A DNA stretch of 64,000 bases from Ptychodera flava (taxonomy: Eukaryota > Hemichordata > Enteropneusta > Ptychoderidae): NCBI RefSeq assembly GCF_041260155.1, contig NC_091936.1, positions 40,007,463 to 40,071,462 of the forward strand. The letters run 5' to 3'. Shown here piece after piece: positions 1 to 29,684 of this stretch (within the stretch, counting starts at the first letter, position 1; every line of letters starts with the position of its first letter). Both the position numbers and the translations under genes were made by a program. Below the pieces are notes generated by a model. It saw only the letters and a list, made by a program, of their open reading frames with translations, was not told where the DNA came from and made no database searches.

Positions 1-296
1 ATCTTAGACTTCATTTGTCAACTTTACACACTGACAGCGCTTTAACTTAGTCACAATTCCAACGATTTCGGCATGGTTATACGGTGATATCAAGTCCCGC
101 GGGTTACCGAAAGACTGCCGCAGTAGACAAACAGGTTCATCACCAGTAAATGTTATCGTTGAAGAATAAGGAGACATCCAGACTTATGAAGTAATATACA
201 AAAAAAATATTTTGTAACACTATAGTAAGTTCTAGATATTGGCAAGACTGGTCGTCACACAATGGGAAATCGTGCATTCACGATATCTATTGGCAT
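1..296. other. Non-coding start of window
   Basis: No coding exon, RNA gene or repeat is recognised here. The stretch lies upstream of the bHLH gene and ends at the 8-bp duplication of the first hairpin element. Confidence 0.5.
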
Positions 297-400
297 AACG
301 ACATTAGCCTAGAATCCTATTCCGTCCGCTTGCCTCCGTACCTCCGACCCACGAGGTACGGAGGCAAGCGGACGGAATAGGATTCTAGGCTAAACGACAT
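297..400. mobile_element. 88-bp perfect hairpin element with 8-bp TSD
   Basis: Positions 305-344 and 353-392 are perfect reverse complements (40 bp each) around an 8-nt loop at 345-352. The whole is flanked by the direct repeat AACGACAT at 297-304 and 393-400. An 8-bp duplication and short inverted termini are the signature of hAT-like non-autonomous elements. There is no coding capacity. The perfect match between the arms implies recent insertion or ongoing correction between them. Superfamily assignment is inferred from TSD length only. Confidence 0.85.
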
Positions 401-1085
401 CGGAGACAAATGTCACCCCGCTGCATAGAATTTGAATCCATAGAACAGAGCACCAAGTGACGGCTGTTACTCTCACAAAGCAGAGCAGTTTCTCCGGACA
501 CTGACAAACAGTGATGTCGGCGTATATTTGAGATGAAACGGAAAGAAGTTATAAAATTTGAAGTAGCAGATGATGTTTAGATAAAATTAATACATGTACA
601 AGATAGCTCCGCCAATCATGCTCTTTTCAATTCAATAAAAAAAGATATTGATATGTCGGCTTTTAGTATTCACCGGTAGGTATCTTCCGAACTGTAAGAA
701 ACAGGCGGAGAAAGACAGATTGGTATCGGCGGTAATTAAATCCAAATCTTGTAAAAAAGAGACTGCCGCTCCGCTGATATTAGATCTTTATGTTACACCT
801 CGTTTACATGGTGATAGCAAATTTGAAAACGCAAAGTATGAAAGAGATATCATGCTTAAACGTCACTGAATTCCAATCTGCTCGAAAAGTTCTTTAACCA
901 CTTTCACTTTGGCCACTTGTTTTCGTAAAATCACCAGGAAGGGGAGCAGTTCTTGCTGCACTTGTAGTTTTAGTTTCCATGAGTTCTCTATTGTTAATTA
1001 TGTAAATTTTGCCGCTAATTATTGCATTATTTAGCTGTCAGATTAACGTCTGTCTGTTTGTTCACCACGCGCAGATTACATATCT
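401..1085. other. Upstream region of the bHLH gene, no gene recognised
   Basis: A 73-codon open frame lies at 648-869, but it has no recognised domain and no clear splice or Kozak support, so I do not call it a gene. The stretch is probably 5' flanking regulatory DNA of the bHLH gene. Confidence 0.4.
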
Positions 1086-1093
1086 GATAAAAG
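1086..1093 (+). promoter_or_regulatory. TATA-like box upstream of the bHLH gene
   Basis: GATAAAAG lies about 145 bp upstream of the ATG. Just before it is a near-palindrome, CAGATTACATATCTG, at 1072-1086. A start site 25-30 bp downstream would give a 5' UTR of about 120 nt. This is motif similarity only. Confidence 0.3.
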
Positions 1094-1235
1094 GCATCGC
1101 GTCACCGCGACTACTTTTGTAAGTTGCTTCTGCGGACGAAGTCACTGCATCGCTAGATCTCGTCTTGCTGACAGTCTCCCCTGTGCCAAACTGTACGACC
1201 AGCAGAGTATTGACTAGCTCGATCACATTGTAGAG

Positions 1236-2081
1236 ATGGACCGAAGAGTTCCGGAGAGTGGCCTCAGCAGCGATTACTATGGTGACCACAGGGGCGATGA
1301 TGGGGTTGACGAAACGTTGTATCCAGAATGGTGCAGAGATGATAGCGCTCCGGTTGACTTTCCTACAACTTCAGCGATGGTCAAATTTTCCTCGCCGTCC
1401 AGCGTTGCGTTTGTTGCCGGGCGGTACCCCGACCAACCTCTCATTGGCAACGAAATCACCAACTCGCTAGGTATCGATGACAGCACCGCTCATGGCAAGC
1501 TTCCCCGCCTCGGCGATCAAGATGCAGACGAGGCTGCGCTGTGCTACAAAGAGGTATCCGTCGTCACCGGGAACACTAAAACGGCTAAACGTAAGCGCAA
1601 GAAGCAGGACGAGGATACCGAACGAAAGATTGCCAATGTCAGAGAGAGGTGTCGCATGAGGGAGATTATCACCGGGTTAAATACCTTGAGAAACACTCTG
1701 CCGAAAGCCTGTGCTCCGACCGGTAAGAGACTTTCAAAGATACGGACACTGCGATCAGCTATCGAGTATATTAATTTTCTCACGGACGTTCTTCAGAAAG
1801 GTCCCGACCAATGCAATTACACGCTACTCCGAAAGTACAAGAAGCATCTCGAAGAGAAGTGTAGTGTTGATGACGGCGAACAACGTCAATGTCAGCAGCT
1901 GTATAACCCTTGGCCCACTCCTTACACGGAGCCAATGGCTATGCGGCCCTGCATCGCACCTCCCCGGCAGAATCCTCCCATTCAAGAGACTTGTTGCAGT
2001 CACAAGCTAGCTCACGACAACTTCTGTCAGCAAATAGACCAAATGCAGTGCTCTCCTGAAACCATCTTTTACGGTGAGTAA
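1236..2081 (+). CDS. Ptf1a/Fer-family-like bHLH transcription factor (divergent)
   Basis: A 281-codon open frame encodes a nuclear DNA-binding protein. A lysine/arginine-rich nuclear-signal-like stretch lies at residues 115-123. The bHLH domain spans about 130-187: basic region ANVRERCRM at 133-141, which keeps the Glu that reads the CA of an E-box; helix 1 at about 142-156; a loop; then KRLSKIRTLRSAIEYINFLT from 164. KRLSK, TLR, AI and YINFL are the hallmark of Ptf1a/Fer proteins, which dimerise with E proteins and bind CANNTG sites. Helix 1 and the loop (about two residues longer) diverge strongly, and Cys139 replaces a usual Arg/Lys. The ATG has G at -3 and +4. The stop lies inside a consensus splice donor (ACG|GTGAGT, exon end 2073), so the last residues may instead come from an exon at 7251. 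The Ptf1a C-terminal signature was not found. bHLH identity is certain; the family is supported by the C10orf67-like neighbour. A lineage-specific Ptf1a duplicate or another class A bHLH remains possible. Confidence 0.82.
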   Translation: MDRRVPESGLSSDYYGDHRGDDGVDETLYPEWCRDDSAPVDFPTTSAMVKFSSPSSVAFVAGRYPDQPLIGNEITNSLGIDDSTAHGKLPRLGDQDADEAALCYKEVSVVTGNTKTAKRKRKKQDEDTERKIANVRERCRMREIITGLNTLRNTLPKACAPTGKRLSKIRTLRSAIEYINFLTDVLQKGPDQCNYTLLRKYKKHLEEKCSVDDGEQRQCQQLYNPWPTPYTEPMAMRPCIAPPRQNPPIQETCCSHKLAHDNFCQQIDQMQCSPETIFYGE

Positions 2082-2589
2082 TAGTCCTTAATATTGCTAG
2101 TCCTTTGCATCCAGGCAAATTTCAACGGATATCGTTTTCTTTACTGTACACCAAGAAGCCAAGAAGCTAAAAACATGCAGAGAGGCTTGAAAGATGCTAT
2201 TTTCTTAGCACCGGTCTGTTACTATCACAATAGACATCTGCAAACGAGAGACAGACCTGTAGTCAAAAGAAAAGGTTGCAGGGTTTGCGATAAAATCAAT
2301 TGTGCGTATATACCATACGTAATTTTTGTGGTTTGAGTACAGTATCATCTCATACACTTATGTCAGTTCAAGTTGGCATTATAAATGTTGCAATATCGCA
2401 TTTGTAACCCGTAAATGCTATCGGATAATACTCAGAACGGTTTTCGGTTCATCATGTTTCAAGTAAACCTTTCGGGCCACACTGTGTAGGATAAATTATG
2501 GAAAAGTTCCTGAAAGCTGGTTGTTCTTTAGCTCACTGATATTGCTGAAGCAATTTCATTATTGAAGTCGATGATTATTTTCTATGGAA

Positions 2590-2599
2590 AATAAATAAA
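2590..2599 (+). terminator. Candidate polyadenylation signals for the bHLH gene
   Basis: Two overlapping AATAAA hexamers lie about 510 bp after the stop codon of the unspliced bHLH reading frame. They fit a one-exon transcript. They would be intronic if the two-exon model is right. Confidence 0.4.
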
Positions 2600-3406
2600 C
2601 AAACAAACGACCTACAGTTTGTATAGAGAAGCGAGGTTTCCGAAAGATAAATCCTATCTGCTAACAAGTGCCGCCGTACGCAGCAACTTTGAAGGCCAAT
2701 TGAAGCTAATATTTGTGATAGCGGGACCGTGGTCGAATCGACGATTTCGTACCAAATTTTAACAAATCTTCCTAAAGCAAGCATACTTCCTGCAGTTCTG
2801 CAAAGACAAGTATTTGTCACATTCTGACAACTATTTTTTTTGTCGAAAATCCTCCCGCCAAATTAAAGAAACTTTAGCCCATAAAGTGGCCGACCCAACT
2901 TGAAGAGGTTGAAGTTCTGTATCCATGACCTATCGATTTCGTCCGGATGTTCAATCTCTTCATATACTTGTTACGTCATCGCATTATCAGACAGCTGCAG
3001 AGATCAGACAAATCGTCCAGGTGACACGCGCCAAATCAAATCAGTCTATCTTGTCTGCCAAGATAGACGTCAATGATATTTGTACAATACTTGTACACAA
3101 AAGTACAAATTGATGGGTTCTCGGGATTTGACATACCTACAGTTGTGTTTAACATGTGGCGTGTATCTCTTCAGCTTTGTCCACACAAACAGCAACCTAT
3201 AATATCACTCAGTCATCCTCATTTTAGGCAAAACACGTGGATTTATTGAATTCCATACACTCGCCTCGTTGCCAATCTGCACGCGAAACCTGTGATTTGC
3301 CGTTGTACATTGTCACAATACAGATTTTCTACTGTTTCTAGTTGACGGAGTAACTTCCATGTAACCACACCTGCCATATGATGATATTCTCAACTTGTTC
3401 ATGGTG
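2600..3406. other. Non-coding, nothing recognised
   Basis: Short open frames on both strands have no recognisable motif. By position this is 3' flank or intron of the bHLH gene. Confidence 0.4.
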
Positions 3407-3520
3407 CCCAAAGTCACAGTTGCGAGTGGAGTGATACGTACCGGCCGCCGCGTACAATTATTCTATGCATAGTACGCGGCGGCCGGTACGTATCACTCCA
3501 CTCGCAACTGTGCCCAAAGT
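3407..3520. mobile_element. 98-bp perfect hairpin element with 8-bp TSD
   Basis: Arms 3415-3455 and 3472-3512 are perfect 41-bp reverse complements with a 16-nt loop. The termini read CACAGTTGCG and CGCAACTGTG. The flanking direct repeat is CCCAAAGT at 3407-3414 and 3513-3520. The architecture matches the element at 305-392, but the arm sequence is unrelated and much GC-richer. It is hAT-like by TSD length. Confidence 0.85.
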
Positions 3521-3569
3521 CAACTTCGTTGCGAGACTCAAAAATGTATATACGTAACTCTTGTTTTAA

Positions 3570-3606
3570 CTGCTCTTCCACACGGTATTACCGTCTGGAA
3601 GAGCAG
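3570..3606. repeat. 37-bp near-perfect palindrome
   Basis: CTGCTCTTCCA at the left pairs with TGGAAGAGCAG at the right, and an inner ACGGT/ACCGT stem is separated by one C/C mismatch. Weaker pairing of flanking AACTCTT/AGAGAGTT extends it. No direct repeat was identified. Confidence 0.6.
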
Positions 3607-5035
3607 ATGAAAAGAGAGTTAGATATAGATATTATCCACGTATGATACGTTTATCTGATGTGGGCGCTTCTAGTTTAGCTTTGTATTAAATGTTATCTTG
3701 TCGAGCTCTGTCTTTGCTTCCCAAGAAGTGTAGATCGGCCCACTAGTCACTCGGTATTTTCCTGTAACTTAGCCTACGAGAGGTTTCATCTGGCATCTTG
3801 CTCGGATGACTGATTAAAACAAAGACATCCATGTTCCCGGTGTACGTGGTAGCATTTGCTAGCCAATTTGAAATCACACCACTATGAACGCGAGTTTCCC
3901 GAAGGTTTTCCTTCAATTTTGTATGTTAGGCCAGTGAAGTATTTTTCTACGGTGGCCCCTACACGCCACGGAACTCTATTACTTATGAAATAAACTCTAA
4001 TTTTTCTTGACAATATCTTTAATATTTGTAAGAGATTTTATTTCTCCACCGCAAACTTTTAATTTTGTACGGGCAACTTTATCTTAACATTATCTTAACT
4101 TTAACTTCTCGAAAGTATTTTTAGTTTTGACCATAAACAAAATATGTTTCTCAAAGGTATTTTTTATTTTGTAAAACAAAAGTAAAATTTTTTCAAGATA
4201 ACAAACTCCCCTACACGTCATGGAAATTTATTACTTTTGAACATAAACTCATATTTCTTGACAATATATTTAATATTTGTAAGAAATTTTATTTCTCCAC
4301 AGCAAACTTTTATTTCTGAACGGGGAAACTTTTTAAAAACTTTTAACAAAAAAAACTTTAACTTTTAAAAAATAACTTTAACTTTGAACAAAATATTTGT
4401 TTCTCAAAAGCGTTTTTTATTCGAAAAGAAGTAAAATTGTTCACAGCAAGAGTTTAAGATTTTTGCTAAGCGCGAACTGAGTTACTTAAATGACATAACC
4501 TTATGTCTTTAGAGCAGAAAACTTAAATTCTTAAAGAAAAGTTTTATTTTTCCAAGAGTAAAATTAATTTCTTTATGGAAAAAAGATTTTCTCAGAGCAG
4601 CAAATTGAAATACAGAGAATAAAACTTTTTTCTCAATGGCGAGAAATTATTTTCTGAAGATAACAAAACTAATTCTTTCAAGATATATTTTCTACATATG
4701 AGTGTGGTTTAAGAATTTGGTAAAACTGAACTGAGAAAGAACGAAAAAGGAAAGATGAAAAAGTCAAACTTACTTTTCTTCAGAGCGAAATTTATTTCTG
4801 AGAGGAGAAATATTTCATGTGAGGGCGCAATTACCTATAATGCATAGCAAACTCTTTCTAGCGAGAGTAAACATATTTTGGGGAAGAGTAAAACATTTTT
4901 CTGACGAGCAAAACTTTATTTTAACGGCGGCGGAAGTTAAAGTATCCCACCATGCAACACCCAAGTTTGATGACCCAGAGTCTCCGAGACAACCATGACT
5001 GACTTCATCGGCGATACAGGCACGCTAGTCCGGCC

Positions 5036-5104
5036 CTAGCTGCAGTAATGACAGTACCTCGAGGTTTTTGGGTCGGACGGTTTGCCGTACTGTACTGCAG
5101 CTAG
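5036..5104. mobile_element. Hairpin insertion present only in the left foldback arm
   Basis: CTAGCTGCAGTA at the left pairs with TACTGCAGCTAG at the right. The segment has no counterpart at the matching place of the right arm (about 6045-6062). It is bordered by imperfect 7-8 bp repeats, TCCGGCC and CCCGGCC, like a small insertion with target duplication. Confidence 0.55.
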
Positions 5105-5802
5105 CCCGGCCCTACCCTGCCTGCGTACGATGCTGTGTGTTGGGGCCGTATAACGCCAGGAATACACAGCATCGTACGCAGGGCTCTGGGCACGGGCACG
5201 CAAACGAGTCAGTTCAACAGTTGCCACTTGTCTGAGTCCCCGAAGAACGGTTTTGTGTTTGAGTGATTCGTCCTGACTGCAGACAGACGTTGTGCGACGG
5301 GATGCGATGGACCGCATTGGGTTCTTTCATTAGCTCTGCATGGGCTGTGTGTTACCGGCGTTATACGGCCTCCCACCACATAACGCCGGTAACATACAGC
5401 CCTGCCATGCAGAGCTATTCCTTCATCAGTTGCTGTGTTGTTAATGTTATGTTGTGTGATAGTCATCTTTTCTATAAGCCAGATTCGTAATTGATAGAGT
5501 CTTCGACTGAAACTGAACCTGGCCCGCCAGATTTGACCACAGTCGAGCGTGGTTCAATACATTAGTTGTGGGTCCACAGCTGTGGTGTTTTCGGACGGGA
5601 TATGCCTTTTACGGGCTGGTTGACTTTCACGTTTTTGACCCCGCAACCACACGTGAAAGTCAAAACCAGTCCGCGACTGTGGTCAAATCTGGCGGGCTCG
5701 GTTCAGTTTCAGTTTCTATAAATTACGAATCTGGCTTCTCCTCTTAGAAAAGATGAATATCACACACATTGTATAACGCCGGTAACACACAGCCCTGCCA
5801 TG

Positions 5803-5855
5803 CATAGCCCTGCGTACAGGTCTGTGGAACACACAGACCTGTACGCAGGGCTATG
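5803..5855. repeat. Perfect 24-bp-arm hairpin inside foldback
   Basis: Arms 5803-5826 and 5832-5855 are exact reverse complements with a 5-nt loop. It is one of several GC-rich hairpins nested in the inner part of the foldback element. Confidence 0.7.
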
Positions 5856-6097
5856 CCATGCAGTGAAGAACCCCAATGCGGTCCCGTCGCACACCGTCTG
5901 CCGTCAGGACGAATCACTCAAACATAAAACCGTTCTTCGGGGACTCAGACAAGTGGCAACTGACCCGCGTGCCCGTAGCCCTGTGTACGATGTTGTGAGT
6001 TCCCGGCGTTATACGGCCCCAACACACAGCATCGTACGCAGGCAGGGTAGGGCCGGGCTGGCCTGCCCGTATCGCCGATGAAGTCAGTCATGGTTGT

Positions 6098-6167
6098 CTC
6101 GGAGAGCAGATCGTCCATGTAGCCGACACGAACACGAACTGTCTGATACCGGCTACCAACTCGGAGA
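6098..6167. mobile_element. 54-bp insertion with 8-bp duplication in right foldback arm
   Basis: CTCGGAGA at 6098-6105 is repeated at 6160-6167. The sequence between them is absent from the left arm, where one copy of the octamer (as its complement TCTCCGAG) is uninterrupted near 4981. GTAGCC and GGCTAC inside form a short stem. This reads as a clean insertion with an 8-bp target duplication after the arms formed. Confidence 0.65.
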
Positions 6168-7250
6168 CTCTGGGTCATCAAACTTGGGTGTTGCATGGTG
6201 GGATACTTAACTTCCGCCGCCGTTAAAATAGTTTTGCTCGTCGGAAAAATGTTTACTCCTCTCAAAAATATGTTTACTCTCGCTAGAAAGAGTTTGCTAT
6301 GCATTATAGGTAATTGCGCCCTCACATGAAATATTTCTCCTCTCAGAAATTAATTCCGCTCTGAAGAAAAGTAAGTTTGACTTTTTCATCCCTTTTTCGT
6401 TCTTTCTCAGTTCAGTTTTACCAAATTCTTAAACCACACTCATATGTAGAAAATATATCTTGAAGGAATTAGTTTTGTTGTCTTCAGAAAATAATTTCTC
6501 TCCATTGAGAAAAAAGTTTTATTCACTATATTTCAATTTGCTGCTCTGAGAAAATCTTTTTTCCATAAAGAAATTAACTTTACTCTTGAAAAATAAAACT
6601 TTTCTTTAAGAATTTAAGTTTTCTGCTCTAAAAACATAAGGTTATGTCATTTAAGTAACTCAGTTCGCGCTCAGCAAAAATCTTAAACTCTTGCTGTGAA
6701 CAATTTTTACTTCTTTTCGAAATAAAAAACATTTTGAGAAACAAATATTTTGTTCAAAGTTAAAGTTATTTTTTAAAAGTTAAAGTGTTTTTGTTAAAAG
6801 TTTTTAAAAACAGTTTACCCCAAAAATAAAGTTTCCCCGTTCAGAAATAAAAGTTTGCTGTTGAGAAATAAAATTTCTTACAAATATTAAATATATTGCC
6901 AAGAAATATGAGTTTATGTTCAAAAGTAATAAATTTCCATGACGTGTAGGGGAGTTCTGTTATCTTGAAAAAATTTTACGTTTGTTTTACAAAATAAAAA
7001 ATACTTTTGAGAAACATATTTTCTTTATTGTTAAAACTAAAAATACTTTCGAGAAGTTAAAGTTAAGATAATGTTAAGATAAAGTTGCCCGTACAAAATT
7101 AAAAGTTTGCGGTGGAGAAATAAAATCTCTTACAAATATTAAAGATATTGTCAAGAAAAATTAGAGTTTATATTCAAAATAGTAGAGGTTCCGTGGCGTG
7201 TAGGGCCACCGTATTTTTCAGATTTTTAACAGTGGTCTTATCTCTTGCAG

Positions 7251-7282
7251 GTCACCAACACCACCAGTGCTACTATTACTGA
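7251..7282 (+). CDS. Candidate terminal exon of the bHLH gene
   Basis: A pyrimidine-rich acceptor (CTTATCTCTTGCAG) ends at 7250. Joined to the donor after 2073 it keeps frame: a split Gly codon, nine residues rich in His/Gln/Tyr, then TGA at 7280-7282. That would give a 289-residue protein and put the whole foldback element inside a 5.2-kb intron. Known Ptf1a genes also have an intron near the C-terminus, but the tail here resembles no Ptf1a tail I know. It rests on splice signals and frame only. Confidence 0.3.
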
Positions 7283-7904
7283 GATTGTGCGGCTGTGCTT
7301 TTGCCACAGCTATCTATCTCACGCGTGTATCTACCTCCAGCTCACGTAGTGCAGCGCCGCCTATCGATAGAACTTGGTAGATATTATTGTCTTAGCCATA
7401 GGGGAGGTGCATTTCAACGATCCTTTTGAAGATGCATGTTGTGTGCTCCACTTTTAGTAGACATCATTATATCGCCTTAGCACAGTATTGCAAATGTTTC
7501 ACCGAGTTTATTTGTATGATTTAAAGTAATTTTGTGAGGCAAAATTTTCTGTAAATTTTTGAAAGTAATGATTGTATATCTTAAAATTTGAAATTATAAA
7601 GAAATGGTCTTTGCCAATCTGCGTTGAAGCACTTGGTTGATAATTTGTTAGCACCAACAGTTTTTCCCTTTTGCACATGAAATCATTATATTATTGTTCC
7701 TGTATTTAAACGTTTTTTTGTTGGTTCCATATGAATGAAAGTTTTCTACAGAAAAAAAGTGGTTTAGTCATGTTTTTTGTCACTGGTGTGTGTGTGTATG
7801 TGTAAGCATCTGCAACTAATTTGTGTATGTGGCAATGCTGGCTGAATTTTTCTGCCTTTTGAATCTGACTAGCCTGCAACTACGTTACAGCGCCAGTAGC
7901 TGTA
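7283..7904. other. Non-coding between convergent genes
   Basis: No exon recognised. Contains a short GT run near 7785-7802. It is either 3' UTR or flank of the bHLH gene. Confidence 0.4.
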
Positions 7905-8600
7905 GCTTTTACGATTTTTATCTCATATTTGGTATGAATATAAATACCAGAAAGAGCTTATATGATGAGTCGGTGGCGTCTGTATGTCTGTATATTTGTG
8001 GGTATGTATGTGCAGATGTATGTCCATCACACGCAAAGGCTTCCACACCGCCAAAGCTACCATCTCAGTATTTGGTGTACAGGTAGATGCATGGGTTGAG
8101 ATGTGAATTTGTTCAAATGAACACGTCAGTGTCAAAAATGTGCAAATGAGGTAAGAAAAAGGGAAATCCTGCAAATGTGCAGGAGTGGTGGCATGCCAGA
8201 TGAAGACAGGCTAACTCCACTGAGTCATTTCCTGTCATTGCTTATGAACTGTTACATATTAACAGATCTGCTCAAACCATAGACAGTAGAGGGGAGGAAG
8301 ACCGTCTAAGGGCAAACTAAGAGGGGCTAGCTGCCTTTCTGCTATGCATGTTGCTGAAGTTGACCTCCAGTACCTAAGTTTCAGACCTTAATTACTTTTA
8401 TCATTCTTGTTTTTCTGGTTTGAATATTCTTGTTGTTTTTCCGGTTGTACTGTGCAGAGATCATTGTCATAACATCAACGTAGAATTTTCCTGCACTGAA
8501 CAGATTGAAACAACATTTATTGTTGATTTTTGGTACCCATACTGGTATATACCAATTCTGATCAAATTTGAGCGACACTGTATAATTGCGGTATTTTTTC
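7905..8600 (+). repeat. Interspersed repeat, copy 1 of an inverted pair
   Basis: This stretch matches 20475-21155 in reverse complement over nearly 700 bp with scattered substitutions and small indels. Shared landmarks include ACCTAAGTTTCAGACCTTAA, CATCAACGTAGAATTTTCCT and TTTGGTGTACAGGTAGATG. Neither copy has a coherent open frame. Class not identified. Confidence 0.75.
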
Positions 8601-8964
8601 ATTATTGATGCATATAAAAATGCATCAGTAACCATATTTGACATGAAAAACTCATAATTCAAATTTCATTGGTATAGTAAACAGAAATTTATTATCAAAG
8701 AATAAACCCGGACCTCCAAGCTTATAAAAAGGTGTTTTTATATAATATATAATGCACATTGAGAATTCAGTGATGATAGTAATTTCAAAATTGAAATCTT
8801 CCATTGGCAATTGATACAAAGATGGAGTCAGAGTTTGGCAGATAGAGTTGAGAATATATCAGTTGTTAGAGGGCGTGCAGTTTGTCTGTTCAGCTGAACA
8901 CACCACCCTCAACAGGTCAATAACAAAGGCAAAGGTCATGATAAGGGTCGAAGGGGAAGATTAA

Positions 8965-8970
8965 TTTATT
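8965..8970 (-). terminator. Candidate polyadenylation signal for the C10orf67-like gene
   Basis: TTTATT on the plus strand is AATAAA on the minus strand. It lies about 870 bp beyond the stop codon of the minus-strand gene, and I saw no other such hexamer between 9000 and 9840. Confidence 0.45.
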
Positions 8971-9839
8971 CTTTTCTGTTGACCTCGATGAAGCAAGCAG
9001 GAGTTGAATACAGGACCACTGGGTCTAATTGCTTAAAGCAGCTCCTGTTTCATTACAGCTTTCACCCCTGTCCCCTTTACAGAAATCCATCTTTCCCATG
9101 GGAAAACAATGGGGTTGTACCAATGTTGGTGTTGAAAAGGGGCACATCTGTAACCTGTTGCTAAAGTTATTGGAAAAAATAATTGTTCAGGGGTAAGTAG
9201 TAACCATCATAGTCCGTGATTGGCATGTCTCTGTATTTGGCTTGTCAAGGAAAATGAAATAATGAACGTAGTGACAGATGGTCACATGATAGCACACTCA
9301 GTGAGTGAAATCTATGAAAACCTCCTGTAGGTGAGTTGGGTTGTAGTGGAATAAAACTCCATGGAATAACAACAGAATCTGACAGAAGAGAAATGACGTA
9401 TCTCAGGACACAAACCACACTTAATACCAGGTAATCATGTGTCATTGCTGTGCAAACATGGATGACACATTCCTTTCAGACAGCTGTGTGATCACAGTGA
9501 GACAAGTCATGAGTCAGTTTGCTACTAAATACTGATGAAAGCTGAGTCAATGCCAGATGAGCATTGGCTCTTGAGAATCTCTGGGACACTCCAAGGGACA
9601 AAGCCATATACATCCAAGCAATAGTAGATATTTAATGTCACCTTGCTTTTCTTTGTGTTCTTCTTCCTTATGAAAGACCTCATCAAAGAGGAAGAATTCT
9701 GAGTGACCCACTATACAAATGAAAATCTTCTGGAAAAAAACGGGCATGTACATTTCATACATTTGATATTTACAACTATGTACATTTCTCAGGTAATGTT
9801 GTTGGCCATGTTGCTGCGGTATCCTGAACCATGTTGATT

Positions 9840-29684
<19,845 letters not shown>

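Larger units (their letters stand above)
3948..7213. mobile_element. 3.27-kb nested foldback (long-TIR) transposable element
   Basis: The two halves are inverted copies over more than 1.2 kb each. The ends read TACGGTGGCC and GGCCACCGTA, flanked by TTTTTC at 3942-3947 and 7214-7219. The outer arms are AT-rich (about 3960-4900 and 6220-7200) and made of degenerate modules such as GAAATAAAATTTCTTAC. The inner part is GC-richer and holds further hairpins at 5120-5182, 5331-5416, 5616-5669 and 5803-5855. Open frames inside (for example 5036-5317 and 5800-6081) are symmetric artefacts of the palindrome, and no transposase is seen. It resembles Foldback/Galileo-type elements in structure; the superfamily is undetermined. 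Confidence 0.82.

Noticed and set aside
241..300. TGGGAAA (RBPJ-like) site near 263 as part of a PTF1-type autoregulatory element
   Set aside because: A PTF1 element needs a CANNTG box one or two helical turns away, and none is present around it.
648..869. 73-codon open frame upstream of the bHLH gene
   Set aside because: No recognised domain, weak start context and no supporting splice sites; length expected by chance.
2094..2336. 80-codon frame just after the bHLH stop as a continuation exon
   Set aside because: Joining it needs an intron of about 40 bp, too short for most animals, and the sequence shows no family match.
2720..2750. GGTCGAATC as a tRNA B-box
   Set aside because: No A-box or cloverleaf upstream at tRNA spacing.
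5036..6325. Open frames of 75-126 codons in the foldback element
   Set aside because: They are mirror products of the inverted arms and nested hairpins, with no transposase motif.
7905..8662. Open frames at 7823-8086 and 8381-8662
   Set aside because: They fall in a non-coding interspersed repeat whose inverted copy at 20475-21155 does not keep the frames.
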